Assembly: GCA_002238865.1 (NCBI GenBank)
Contig: MPNE01000017.1
Span: 1 to 64,000 of the forward strand
DNA length: 64,000 bases
Origin: Gemmatimonadetes bacterium bin94
GTDB taxonomy: Bacteria > Gemmatimonadota > Gemmatimonadetes > Longimicrobiales > Gaopeijiaceae
Reading direction: 5' to 3'
A model generated the notes under the pieces. It saw only the letters and a program-made list of their open reading frames with translations. It was not told where the DNA came from and did not search any database. Shown one piece after another: positions 53,230 to 61,338 of this stretch (position 1 is the first letter of the stretch; every line of letters begins with the position of its first letter). Made by a program: the position numbers and the translations under genes.

Positions 53230-54045
53230 TTGGGGAGTCCAACGATGACCATGTGGCCTGAGCGACCCAAGATACGTGTCGCGGTCGCGGTCGCACGGGC
53301 GGTGCTGCCGTGGCTTCTGCTATTCGTCGCGGCACGACCCCTGGCTTCTTTTCACTGGCCCCCCTTCGAGTGGTCGGGAGGTTTGCTTAGCTGGCTGTCG
53401 TTCGTCGTGGACGACACCGCGTTCGTCCTTCCATTCCTGCTATTCGCGGGCGGTGTAGCGGTGAGGGATACTTTGGGATACTCTCGGCAGGTCATCCGCG
53501 CCATCGTCCTGGTGGGCGTCGTCGCAGGCACCATGTGCTACCTCCTGTCAGCTTGGGCGGCACCTGCAGTCGAGCATCGAGCGCTGGCTCGCCTTGGGTC
53601 CGAGACCGAAACCGCACGGCAGTTCGGCGCCCAAACGCCGGTGGGTGTTCTCCGGAATCTGCGGTTCGTAGAGGCGAACCCGCCTGACGAGTACACCCTG
53701 AGGGTGAGCAGTCCCCATCGCTTCCCTCCGAACCTGCTCCTCTGGCAACTGCATCGCCCTCCAGCCATGGCCGTCTTCGGCTTCATCAATGTGGTCCTTG
53801 GAGTGATCGCCGCTCAGTTGACCGTCGATCTCAAGCGCGGGCGACGACGAAATGCCCGCTTGGCGATCGGCCTCCTGGGCGCGATCGCTTTCCTCGCGCT
53901 TGAGCGCTTTGTCGAGCCCACGCAAGCCTTTCTCGAGAGTGGGGCGCTGCGCTCCGGCATCGTCGCCGCCTGGGCTCCCATGTCGTTCCCCCTGGCCGAG
54001 GGTCTCCTGCTGTTCCATCTCGTGCGAGGACGTCGGTGGGAATGA
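53230..54045 (+). CDS. Polytopic membrane protein, LptF/LptG-like in part
   Basis: 271 aa from TTG 53230 (ATG 53245 is alternative), with AAGGAGG ten bases upstream. About six membrane segments, for example AVLPWLLLFVAARPLASF, FVLPFLLFAGGVAV, AIVLVGVVAGTMCYLLSAW and AVFGFINVVLGVIAA. Layout (two helices, soluble middle part, further helices) recalls half of an LPS-exporter permease, but the match is weak. Its TGA overlaps the sigma-factor start. Export of the Cys-rich peptide is a guess from position. Confidence 0.65.
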   Translation: MGSPTMTMWPERPKIRVAVAVARAVLPWLLLFVAARPLASFHWPPFEWSGGLLSWLSFVVDDTAFVLPFLLFAGGVAVRDTLGYSRQVIRAIVLVGVVAGTMCYLLSAWAAPAVEHRALARLGSETETARQFGAQTPVGVLRNLRFVEANPPDEYTLRVSSPHRFPPNLLLWQLHRPPAMAVFGFINVVLGVIAAQLTVDLKRGRRRNARLAIGLLGAIAFLALERFVEPTQAFLESGALRSGIVAAWAPMSFPLAEGLLLFHLVRGRRWE

Positions 54046-54623
54046 CCATCGACAAGAACGACACGGAAATCGACTTCGAAGCCTTTCGGCGTGGCGATCC
54101 AAGAGAATTCGAGAAGGTACTGGACCGCGTCTCTGGCCTGGTTGGGGACATCGCGGCTTTGTACACAGACAACCCCGACGACCAAGAGGACGTATACCAG
54201 GAGATATGCGTCCGCATTTGGGGGCAGCGGCACCATTACGATGACCGGGGCGTGCTAAGTTCGTGGGTCTACAAGTTGGGGCATCGCCACGGCTTCAACT
54301 GGCGTGCGAAGAGGGTGTCTCAGAACGGGACCATCGCCCGGTACTCGGTCGGGCACGTCCCCCGCGAGCACATGGGCAGGCTAGTGGGTGACCCGCGGAG
54401 GCTATTGAACTACAATCAATTCCTGGATGCCCTGGAGAGGGCCTTCGAAGATCTCCCACCGCGCCAGTGGGAGGCGTTCGAGCTGGTCGTTCTGGAGGGA
54501 AACAGCCCCAAGCAAGCAGCACACAAGTTGGGCGTGACGGACACGACCGTCCGGTCCCACGTGCGCCATGTCAGGGCGAGACTTCGGGAACTACTTGAGG
54601 AGTGCAAAGATGACCTGTCCTGA
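54042..54623 (+). CDS. ECF-type RNA polymerase sigma factor
   Basis: 193 aa from ATG 54042, overlapping the membrane-protein stop. Region 2 includes DNPDDQEDVYQEICVRIWGQ and SSWVYKLGHRHGFNWRAKR; region 4 is LPPRQWEAFELVVLEGNSPK with GVTDTTVRSHVRHVRARLRE. It should direct transcription of a small set of genes, probably this peptide locus. It overlaps the anti-sigma gene by 14 bases. Confidence 0.92.
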   Translation: MTIDKNDTEIDFEAFRRGDPREFEKVLDRVSGLVGDIAALYTDNPDDQEDVYQEICVRIWGQRHHYDDRGVLSSWVYKLGHRHGFNWRAKRVSQNGTIARYSVGHVPREHMGRLVGDPRRLLNYNQFLDALERAFEDLPPRQWEAFELVVLEGNSPKQAAHKLGVTDTTVRSHVRHVRARLRELLEECKDDLS

Positions 54624-55074
54624 TCTATCCGACCTCGCGCGAGTCGGCACTCCGAGAGCGGACCCCGCCGTAGTGGAGCACCTCCAGACATGCCATTCCT
54701 GTTGGCTGGACTGGCAGATTCAGCAGGGTGCGCGCTACTTGCACACCGGCATGCGGAACGATCCGCAGGACTTGAACCAAAGGGTAATGGCCGGCATCAC
54801 CGAAATGGCGCGGCAGTCGGACGGACCCGCCGGGTGGGGCCAGCTGAGTCTTTTCGGGTTACTGACTGCGGTGGCGCTCTTGATCTTCTTCATCATGAGG
54901 ATGGGCGGCATGGCTACGGTGGCCACTGGTAATATGGCGATCCTTGCGGGCGCAAGCGCCATCGCCGCCATCGTGTACTGCTGGAGGCGAGATCGGGAAG
55001 CGGACTCTGGCGCGGGATCGCTGACGGAGCCCGACCAGACTTGGGGAATGGGCCGCGATGGGCGCGCTCGGTGA
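54610..55074 (+). CDS. Anti-sigma factor with zinc-binding HxxxCxxC motif
   Basis: 154 aa from ATG 54610 with GAGGAG upstream. VEHLQTCHSCWLDWQIQQGA carries the HxxxCxxC of ZAS-domain anti-sigma factors. Two membrane segments follow (LSLFGLLTAVALLIFFIMR, NMAILAGASAIAAIVYCW). It should hold the ECF sigma inactive at the membrane until a signal arrives. A decayed partial copy is at 48511. Confidence 0.88.
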   Translation: MTCPDLSDLARVGTPRADPAVVEHLQTCHSCWLDWQIQQGARYLHTGMRNDPQDLNQRVMAGITEMARQSDGPAGWGQLSLFGLLTAVALLIFFIMRMGGMATVATGNMAILAGASAIAAIVYCWRRDREADSGAGSLTEPDQTWGMGRDGRAR

Positions 55075-55577
55075 TCTGGCTTTTCGCGAGATCCTCCCGT
55101 GGTCCCGGTGTACTCGGTCAGCGGACGGGGTTCCCCTCGCCAGCGGGGGCAGCACTCGCTTCGTGCCGTGGCCGGTGTCAGCGGGGCGTTCGGTGACGTT
55201 GGTTAGCGGGCTCAACGAGCGCCGGGCTGTCGGGCGGGAGGGATTACGTTGCCGAACGCCTTTGCTGCCAGCGATGGGCCCGCCGCGAGGCTCCGGGAAG
55301 GTCACTTCCGCTGGGTCGTCGACGCGACTTCCGGTCCTGGCAACCGCCCCAACGTCTGAGCTGACCGTCCGACTGGTCGAACTGGTGCGCCTTATAAGAC
55401 TGCCTGGTGCCCCGATGCTCGCCGCGCGTCGGGGCCTCTTGCCTGTGCAGCATGCGCATTCGAGCGGCTCTCAAGGGCCATGCGCGTAGCTTTCGGACTC
55501 CCGACGAAGTTATGCCATCGCACCCACCACCGGACCTAGGTCGAACGGATCGTGGCCCGGGCCCAACTGGGAGCAGT

Positions 55578-55746
55578 AGGCTGCTCCGCCAGGTGTGGGG
55601 GCGGCGGAGATCGGACGACTCCGACCGCGTCCGCACCGCCGTCAAGAAGCTCCGGCAGATGCTCGGCGACGACGCGGCCGCGCCGGCGTACCACCTTCAC
55701 CGAGCGCGGCGTCGGCTACAGCTTCGGAGACCCCGGCACGGCATAG
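55578..55746 (+). pseudogene. Remnant of an OmpR/PhoB-type winged-helix domain
   Basis: LLRQVWGRRRSDDSDRVRTA then VKKLRQMLGDDAAAPAY is the end of an OmpR-type DNA-binding domain. Near 55690 the frame shifts by one base and continues TFTERGVGYSFGDPGTA, the usual last strand, before a TAG. No receiver domain is found upstream. Confidence 0.75.
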
Positions 55747-55914
55747 GAGACCGCCGGGTCCACGGGAAGGGTGTTCATCCACAGGTGCGTTCGCTCCGCC
55801 ACCCTGCGGAACGCCGCTTGTCGGTACTGGCCGGGGGCAGCGCTGATGGATTGGTGATGAGACCATCGTATCTTCGGGGACCTCAGCCCCCCCAAGCCCC
55901 GAGGACCACCCCTC

Positions 55915-56064
55915 ATGACGACCATCGAGCAACTCCGCGCCGTGGCCCGAGAACTGGCTGGCGACGCTCGGGACCATCACCGCCGCCGACTCCCCGCGCA
56001 GGCGCATGTCCGCCGCGTAGCCGCCAAAGCGGTGATGAAGCAAGCGGATGCCATCCAACTGTAG
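55915..56064 (+). CDS. Possible small charged protein
   Basis: 49 aa: TTIEQLRAVARELAGDARDH, RRRLPAQAHVRRVAAKAVM and KQADAIQL. Helical and Arg/Ala-rich, with only a weak GAGGA upstream of ATG 55915. No family recognised; may be a chance frame. Confidence 0.35.
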   Translation: MTTIEQLRAVARELAGDARDHHRRRLPAQAHVRRVAAKAVMKQADAIQL

Positions 56065-56210
56065 GACGCCATGTTCGACGATCCGCCGACGGGGTACGGC
56101 TGACCCCAAGGCAGCGGGCAACTGGTAGTTTGGCCCTTCTCCGAAGGCCCGTTACCTTTGCTTCGGGAGTCTCGGGAAATCCATATCTTGCCCCCAACCC
56201 GGGAAAACGG

Positions 56211-56937
56211 ATGGCAAAGAAAAAGAAGCCACGGCAAACGAGCGGACGAAAAGCAATCTTTGAGCGGGTACGCCGGGGCACGCTGGCGTTCGTCCACGTC
56301 CAGTCGAAGAAGAATGGCGACGAAAGCAAGCTAACGGTTGTCGGGTCTGGATTTCCGATCAGGGACGCGCGGGGTATGGTGTTGACAGCGCGGCATGTGC
56401 TCAAACCCCAAGATAGTACCAAGACCCCCACCCACGTGATGATGGTGAGGCGCGCCACGCCGAACAACGGAGCGGTGGACTACGAGGCCAAAATCCTCGT
56501 GCTGGCAGACGCCCTCAACGTCACTACCGCTGACAACATGGACTTCGCAGCAGTAGAGTTCAACCATACGTTTCCGCCGGACAGCGTGTTGACCATAGCT
56601 AAGCGAAACGGTGCCCTGGGCGGGACAGCATGTGGGTGCTAGTGGTTGGCCGCAGGTGACAAATCGACTCATGAAGGAGCCCGTTCAAGTACCGTCGATC
56701 CTGGCGGGAGTGATCAGTGCCGTCTACCCGCACCCGGATCTTCCCTCGGTTCGTATCGGGGCCTACTTGACGCAGCTACCTGTCCACGGAGGGCACAGCG
56801 GAGGACCCGTGTTCGACATCGCTTCGGGTAGGGTCCTTGGGGTGGTATCTGGGCGCGTGAAAGGCAACTCTGGAGTCCGCGTTGGCTTGACGAGAGTGGT
56901 TCCGCTTGTGAACATGACCATTGCCCGACCACCCTGA
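56211..56937 (+). pseudogene. Trypsin-like serine peptidase, frameshifted
   Basis: The first part (from ATG 56211) has a Lys-rich start, then VVGSGFPIRDARGMVLTARH with catalytic His and NMDFAAVEF with catalytic Asp. The frame ends in a stop at 56642. The next frame continues from about 56611 with AGQHVGASGWPQVT and the catalytic Ser in PVHGGHSGGPVFDIASGR. All triad residues survive, so one shift near 56610 (mutation or sequencing error) separates an otherwise normal ~240-aa HtrA-like or S1 protease domain. A small gene follows 18 bp later. Confidence 0.8.
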
Positions 56938-56955
56938 TGACTAGGAGAGAACCTG

Positions 56956-57147
56956 ATGGCGAACCCTAACCGTAGCGAATCGAAGCCCGTTAAGCACACG
57001 CCGGTGACCGTCAATCTCGGCATCAGTCGCCGCACCGCTGATCTGACCGAGGCCGCCATAGAGGCTGCGACGGGAGTTCCACGCGAGCAACAGGTCGGGT
57101 ACGTTGCCCCTTCGGAGCCCCAGTCGAAGGGAACCTCCCGAGGTTGA
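56956..57147 (+). CDS. Small protein behind the trypsin-like peptidase
   Basis: 63 aa: MANPNRSESKPVKHTPVTVN, LGISRRTADLTEAAIEAATG and VPREQQVGYVAPSEPQSKG. Polar, with no signal or Cys. AGGAGAG sits just upstream at normal distance. The frame stays intact although its neighbours are broken. Probably co-transcribed with the peptidase, perhaps as a partner or substrate; no family recognised. Confidence 0.5.
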   Translation: MANPNRSESKPVKHTPVTVNLGISRRTADLTEAAIEAATGVPREQQVGYVAPSEPQSKGTSRG

Positions 57148-57495
57148 ACCGCTAGAGGTCCCGGCTTCTGGCACCGCCACGATGGTTGCGCCCGCGCGAC
57201 CACGCCGAAGACACGCGCATCGTATTGGGAGGACAAGTTCCGGAAGAACGTCGTCCGGGACCGCAGGAACCTTGCGGGGATCATTGCCTGCAAATCGTCT
57301 ACCGGTTCCGCGGTAGTAGACCTGGACCCGGGCGAGCCACTCCTTCTCGACTCCAGTCGTCGTCGAGGAACTGTGAACCCGGCTCGACGTTCGTTCCCGC
57401 GACGAACCGCTACCTCGGTATCGCGCGACGCAAGGGTCGTACTGAGTGGATAACTGTCAGGGGCGCGAACGCACCGGCGCGTGCCGTCGCCCTGC
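57148..57495. other. Intergenic stretch with a Vsr remnant
   Basis: 348 bp between the small gene and the leftward HNH gene. Apart from the Vsr-like piece at 57163-57273, I see no start site, repeat or stable hairpin. Confidence 0.5.
57163..57273 (+). pseudogene. Fragment of a Vsr (very short patch repair) endonuclease
   Basis: 37 codons read GFWHRHDGCARATTPKTRAS then YWEDKFRKNVVRDRRNL. FWHxHxC, TPKT and YW..KF..N..RD...N are core Vsr motifs. Stops lie just upstream, and the usual WE-containing end is missing. Vsr repairs T:G mismatches made by cytosine-5 methylation, and a cytosine methyltransferase gene lies 4 kb away. Confidence 0.75.
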
Positions 57496-58221
57496 TCAGT
57501 AGTCGCTCCAATTCACCTCGGTCGCGAAGTATTCGGAGAGCACGGACCTGACGACTATCCCGCAGCGCTGCTGCACGCGGAACCGGTAGACACCGTCCTG
57601 TACGATGACCCAGCCGTCACGCATGTCCTGCCCGGTGAGCCCGCGCGTCATCATTCGACTGCCCACTTCGGGCGAACCTGCCAGTTCCTCGACTACGCCG
57701 TCGTATTCGAATTCCTCGCGCTCAGACGCCGACATCGCCGTTAGGGTCTGGGTCCAGACGCGTGTCGCTTCACCCAGCATCGGTTCGCCGTATTCGTAGC
57801 AGACGTGGCCGCGCGCGTTCTTCACCACGATACGCTCCACTCTCTTCTTTTCGAGCTTCCAGACGCAACGCGTCTCGCCGGCAATGGTCCGGTACTCCGT
57901 CTTCGATCGCTCGATCCTCGCGCGCAGTTTCTTGTGGCGCTGTAGTGCCCGCGCGATCTTGGCGTCCGAGTGGCGCTCCGGGTCCGTGGAACCAATGAGC
58001 ACGCAGTGCAGGAAGAGGCGCAGGTACTCCTCGTCCGGCGAAAACCTCTTGTTGCAGGCGACGCAGGTGTCGACGACGGGAAGGTTCTCCGGGTAGGGCT
58101 TGCGCAGGAGAGCCTTGGACGGCACGTGGTCCCGGTTGGTGGCCACGTCCCCGAGCTGATCGCCGCACTGGATGCACCACGCCTTCTGCCGTTCGTCCAC
58201 GAATTCTCTGATTTGGTCCAT
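57496..58221 (-). CDS. HNH-like zinc-binding endonuclease-type protein
   Basis: 241 aa. The N-terminus has CIQCG, RDHVPSKALL and CVACNKRFSPDEEY, two CxxC pairs around an Asp-His, a layout seen in HNH-type nucleases. The rest is basic and helical with ARIERSKTEYRTIAGETRCV and then strands. It starts at ATG 58221 and is divergent from the GHKL/methyltransferase operon. It could be the nuclease part of a modification-dependent system, but its activity is untested here. Confidence 0.75.
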   Translation of the reverse strand: MDQIREFVDERQKAWCIQCGDQLGDVATNRDHVPSKALLRKPYPENLPVVDTCVACNKRFSPDEEYLRLFLHCVLIGSTDPERHSDAKIARALQRHKKLRARIERSKTEYRTIAGETRCVWKLEKKRVERIVVKNARGHVCYEYGEPMLGEATRVWTQTLTAMSASEREEFEYDGVVEELAGSPEVGSRMMTRGLTGQDMRDGWVIVQDGVYRFRVQQRCGIVVRSVLSEYFATEVNWSDY

Positions 58222-58921
58222 CCGTCGCTTCTGGGCTTGATTGGTCTTTGGTGAGCTTCGCCCCCCCGCGCGGCATCCCCGTACGATAACGCACCAGTCA
58301 CGAGGCGGGCGATGTTAGCGCGACCCAAGGCGCCGTCCCCAAGCGGGCAACCGAGTCTTGCCAGCCCGGCCATCGTTGACGTTATTGACTGGTCATGAAC
58401 CTCATGTCCCTCGTTCGATTGCTGCGCGCCGGACTCCCGGTCGCCATGCTATCCGGCTCGGCGGGCGTCACGCGGCCGGACCCGCCCTCGACCGCGTGCA
58501 CCGTCGGACAGCCAACCTCTACGCGTGGCCTTCTACGCGTTCTTCGCGCCCGCCGACTACAGCGCCGACGAGGACTCACATCGCCGGGGTTCGGCGCGCC
58601 TCCCGACTCGAAGCATGGCTCCAACCACCCTTGGGTCGGCCCGCCGAACGGGTGCACGCGTCGGACGAAGGAGGTCAGGCTGTCTGATCTGCAGCTAAGC
58701 GAGTCGACCTTGACTTTGACTCACCGTCATGCCACCGCTTCGTGCGAAGGGTCCGGGCGGTCATCGCTCGGACGCCCGCAGGAACTCAGCAGCGTTCAGG
58801 TGGGTCCTTTGACAGCGACCGACGCTCTGTCCCGAGACTCCGCCGAGGGATCCTCGCAGCGAGAAGGAGGAGCACCGACTTTGGGCTCATACGTCAGCCA
58901 CTTGAAGGAGCAATCCAAAAC
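58222..58921. other. 700-bp region before the GHKL ATPase gene
   Basis: No complete gene found. Around 58480-58580 two frames give protein-like text (DRVHRRTANLYAW, then FYAFFAPADYSADE after a shift), so a decayed gene is possible. The control region of the operon must lie here; AAGGAG at 58902 serves the ATG at 58922. Confidence 0.5.
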
Positions 58922-60289
58922 ATGGTAGTGAACACACGTGGGGACAAGGTCGATGCAAGCCCGACCAAGGGGTTCTTTGTCAACATGATCACTCGCGATA
59001 TCACCTTGGAAGACACGATTCTTGACTTGATCGACAACAGTATAGACGCCGCTTGGCACAACGAAGGTGGCCAAGCGATGGAGCTTGCCGACACCGTGGA
59101 CCTCTCCGCCTACCGGATCTCCATCTCTGCGTCGCCTGAGCGGTTCTCGATCAGGGACAATTGCGGGGGCATGACCCTTGATGACGCCGTGGAGCATGCC
59201 TTCAGTTTTGGCAGGCGCGGCTCACAAGAGCTGGAGGAGTACAGCATTGGCGTCTATGGCATCGGCATGAAACGGGCGGCATTTAAGCTTGGCACGAACA
59301 TACGGGTGCGTAGCACCTATACGGATTCCGATGGAGCCAGGGAGGCGTTTGCAGTACCTATCCTTGTGGACGAATGGATGAAGAACGACAACCCACCTTG
59401 GGATTTCGATATAGATGAGGACCACGAATTGGATGACGATGGTGTCGAGATCGTTGTCGAGAGTCTGAGGGAAGGCACCAAAGCCGAGTTCGGGAATCCT
59501 GCGTTCATCCGTAACCTTAGACGCATGATCGCCCGAGACTATTCGCTTCACCTGAATCGCGGGCTCAAGATCGCGGTTGGTGGAAAAGCCGTCGAGGGAT
59601 TGCCCATCGAGCTTCGCCAGGGCGGCGGCTTCGCGCCGGTGCGGGTCGAATACAAGGATCAAGCAGGCGAGGACGAGGTCATGGTGGAGATCATCGGGGG
59701 CATGGCCGCGCCGCCGCCAGAGAGCATCGACCCGGATGACGCTAAGGATGGCGACAGAAGGTTTGGATGGTACGTCGCGTGCAATGGACGCATTGTGCTC
59801 GCTGCAGACAAGACCACGGTCTCCGGATGGGGTACCTCGGATTGGCCGCAGTGGCACCGGCAGTACTCTGGATTCATCGGGATCGTTCTCTTCACCGCAG
59901 CGAATGCCGCCGACCTTCCGCTCACGACCACCAAACGGAGCGTCGATGCGTCTTCGGGAGTCTACTTGCGTGCGCGCCGTCGCATGCGGGACATCTCCAA
60001 AGAGTGGATCGCTTATACGAACGTCAGAAAGCAAGCTCTGGCCGAAGCGAAGAGAAGAGAGGCGGTTCCCGAGGCCGTGCCGATCCAACACGTGAAGAAA
60101 CGACTTTCGATCGCGCTCCCGAAACTCGTTCGGGTAAAGACTGAACCTGTGGCCAACGTAAACTACTCGGTTCCTGTATCTAAGATGAAGCGCCTCGCGA
60201 CCGAGCTCGGAAACGTAAACATGACGTACCGCGACGTGGGATTGAAGTCCTTCGACTATACGTACGACGATCACGTCGGAGACGGCTGA
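58922..60289 (+). CDS. GHKL-family ATPase (HSP90/MutL/MORC-like)
   Basis: 455 aa from ATG 58922 with AAGGAG ten bases upstream. The Bergerat ATP-binding fold is clear: N-box EDTILDLIDNSIDAA (residues 30-44), G1 box RDNCGGM (78-84) and G2 box YSIGVYGIGMKRAAFKLG (107-124). A distal TTKRSVDAS segment supplies the catalytic Lys loop. The C-terminal part has no other recognised domain. Prokaryotic MORC-like GHKL ATPases are known to occur beside restriction-modification genes. The stop overlaps the next start by one base (TGATG), so the proteins are made together. Confidence 0.9.
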   Translation: MVVNTRGDKVDASPTKGFFVNMITRDITLEDTILDLIDNSIDAAWHNEGGQAMELADTVDLSAYRISISASPERFSIRDNCGGMTLDDAVEHAFSFGRRGSQELEEYSIGVYGIGMKRAAFKLGTNIRVRSTYTDSDGAREAFAVPILVDEWMKNDNPPWDFDIDEDHELDDDGVEIVVESLREGTKAEFGNPAFIRNLRRMIARDYSLHLNRGLKIAVGGKAVEGLPIELRQGGGFAPVRVEYKDQAGEDEVMVEIIGGMAAPPPESIDPDDAKDGDRRFGWYVACNGRIVLAADKTTVSGWGTSDWPQWHRQYSGFIGIVLFTAANAADLPLTTTKRSVDASSGVYLRARRRMRDISKEWIAYTNVRKQALAEAKRREAVPEAVPIQHVKKRLSIALPKLVRVKTEPVANVNYSVPVSKMKRLATELGNVNMTYRDVGLKSFDYTYDDHVGDG

Positions 60290-61233
60290 TGGCTTCATTC
60301 GACATTGTGAACTACAGTCTCAGGCCCAGCAAAGGCATTCAGAGACAGATCATCTTCGACGGCATCCGCATGCTCAAGTCGCGGCTGGAGTTAAGCGATA
60401 TGATCTATGTCGGGCTTGGTTCCATCTGGTTCTCAGATTTCGTTCAGGCTCACAAATCGCTCGACATACGCCGGATGGTGTCCATCGAGGCGGATGATAC
60501 TGGTTATTGTCGCGCACGCTTCAATAAGCCATATGCAACCGTGCAGGTGCGACACGGTCATTCGTCGGCAGTTCTCGCCGAGCTCCACGATGACGATGAC
60601 TGTCAAGCCCATCCGTGGGTGGTATGGTTGGATTATGATGGACGTCTAAGCGAAGCTATGGTCGGTGACATTCGGGCGGTCATCGAAAGGTCCCCTAGCG
60701 ACACTATACTCCTGACGACGTTCAAAGCGCGTGCGACAAGTTACGGGCGCCCAGAGCAGAGAAAGGAACGGCTGCGCGACCTGCTTGGAGATGTCGTCCC
60801 GGACGACCTTTCCAAGGCGGGATGCAAAGGGGATCGGATGCAGGAGACGCTGGCCGATTTGGTCACGGATTTCATGAAGGCGATTGGAGTGGAGTCGGCG
60901 AGACCAGGTGGATTCATACCGGCGTTTCGGATTATCTACAAGGACACGATGGAAATGGTGACGGTCGGCGGAATCGTCCCGGCCCCAGGGAACGTGAGCA
61001 GTGCTACAGACGTCATTAGCGACGAACGCTGGCGATGTCGCCCGCAAAGGCGAATCGTCGCTCCGCTTCTCACGATTCGGGAAGCGGTCACCTTGCTGTC
61101 GTTGCTCCCGCGTGACGACGAACTCACACGGGAACAGGTCCGCGTGTCGGGCTTCGACCTCGAACAGGAGCAGATCGAGGCATTTGAGCGCTACTACCGA
61201 GAGTATCCGATGTTCGCCCAGATTGTCGCGTAG
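60289..61233 (+). CDS. Rossmann-fold putative O-methyltransferase-like protein
   Basis: 314 aa. The N-terminus FDIVNYSLRPSKGIQRQIIF is followed by YVGLGSIWFSDFVQAHK, a glycine-rich loop that could bind S-adenosylmethionine, and VSIEADDTGYCRARFNKP with an acidic residue for the ribose. HPWVVWLDYDGRLSEAM follows. The layout fits a family annotated only as putative O-methyltransferase. No DNA-methyltransferase catalytic motif (PPC or DPPY) is present, so the substrate is unknown. It is fused by overlap to the ATPase gene and lies 105 bp before the cytosine methyltransferase. Confidence 0.75.
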   Translation: MASFDIVNYSLRPSKGIQRQIIFDGIRMLKSRLELSDMIYVGLGSIWFSDFVQAHKSLDIRRMVSIEADDTGYCRARFNKPYATVQVRHGHSSAVLAELHDDDDCQAHPWVVWLDYDGRLSEAMVGDIRAVIERSPSDTILLTTFKARATSYGRPEQRKERLRDLLGDVVPDDLSKAGCKGDRMQETLADLVTDFMKAIGVESARPGGFIPAFRIIYKDTMEMVTVGGIVPAPGNVSSATDVISDERWRCRPQRRIVAPLLTIREAVTLLSLLPRDDELTREQVRVSGFDLEQEQIEAFERYYREYPMFAQIVA

Positions 61234-61338
61234 AGCCGGTGACCCGATATGCGACTGACGTGATTCAGAGAGGATGAAACCTCCGGTGCCCTCGCTGATG
61301 GACCCTCGGACCGCGGCAAGGCCAGGTGTGAGTCGGTC

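Larger units (their letters stand above)
55075..56210. other. Low-density stretch with remnants
   Basis: About 1.1 kb with a decayed regulator piece and one possible 49-aa protein (both listed). A hairpin GCCCCGA...TCGGGGC (55409-55435) followed by CTCTT could be a weak terminator. Nothing else is recognisable between 55075 and 55570. Confidence 0.5.

Noticed and set aside
53230-54045. Firm call of LptF/LptG
   Set aside because: The membrane layout is only partly similar and no conserved LptF/G motif could be identified, so only a tentative note is kept.
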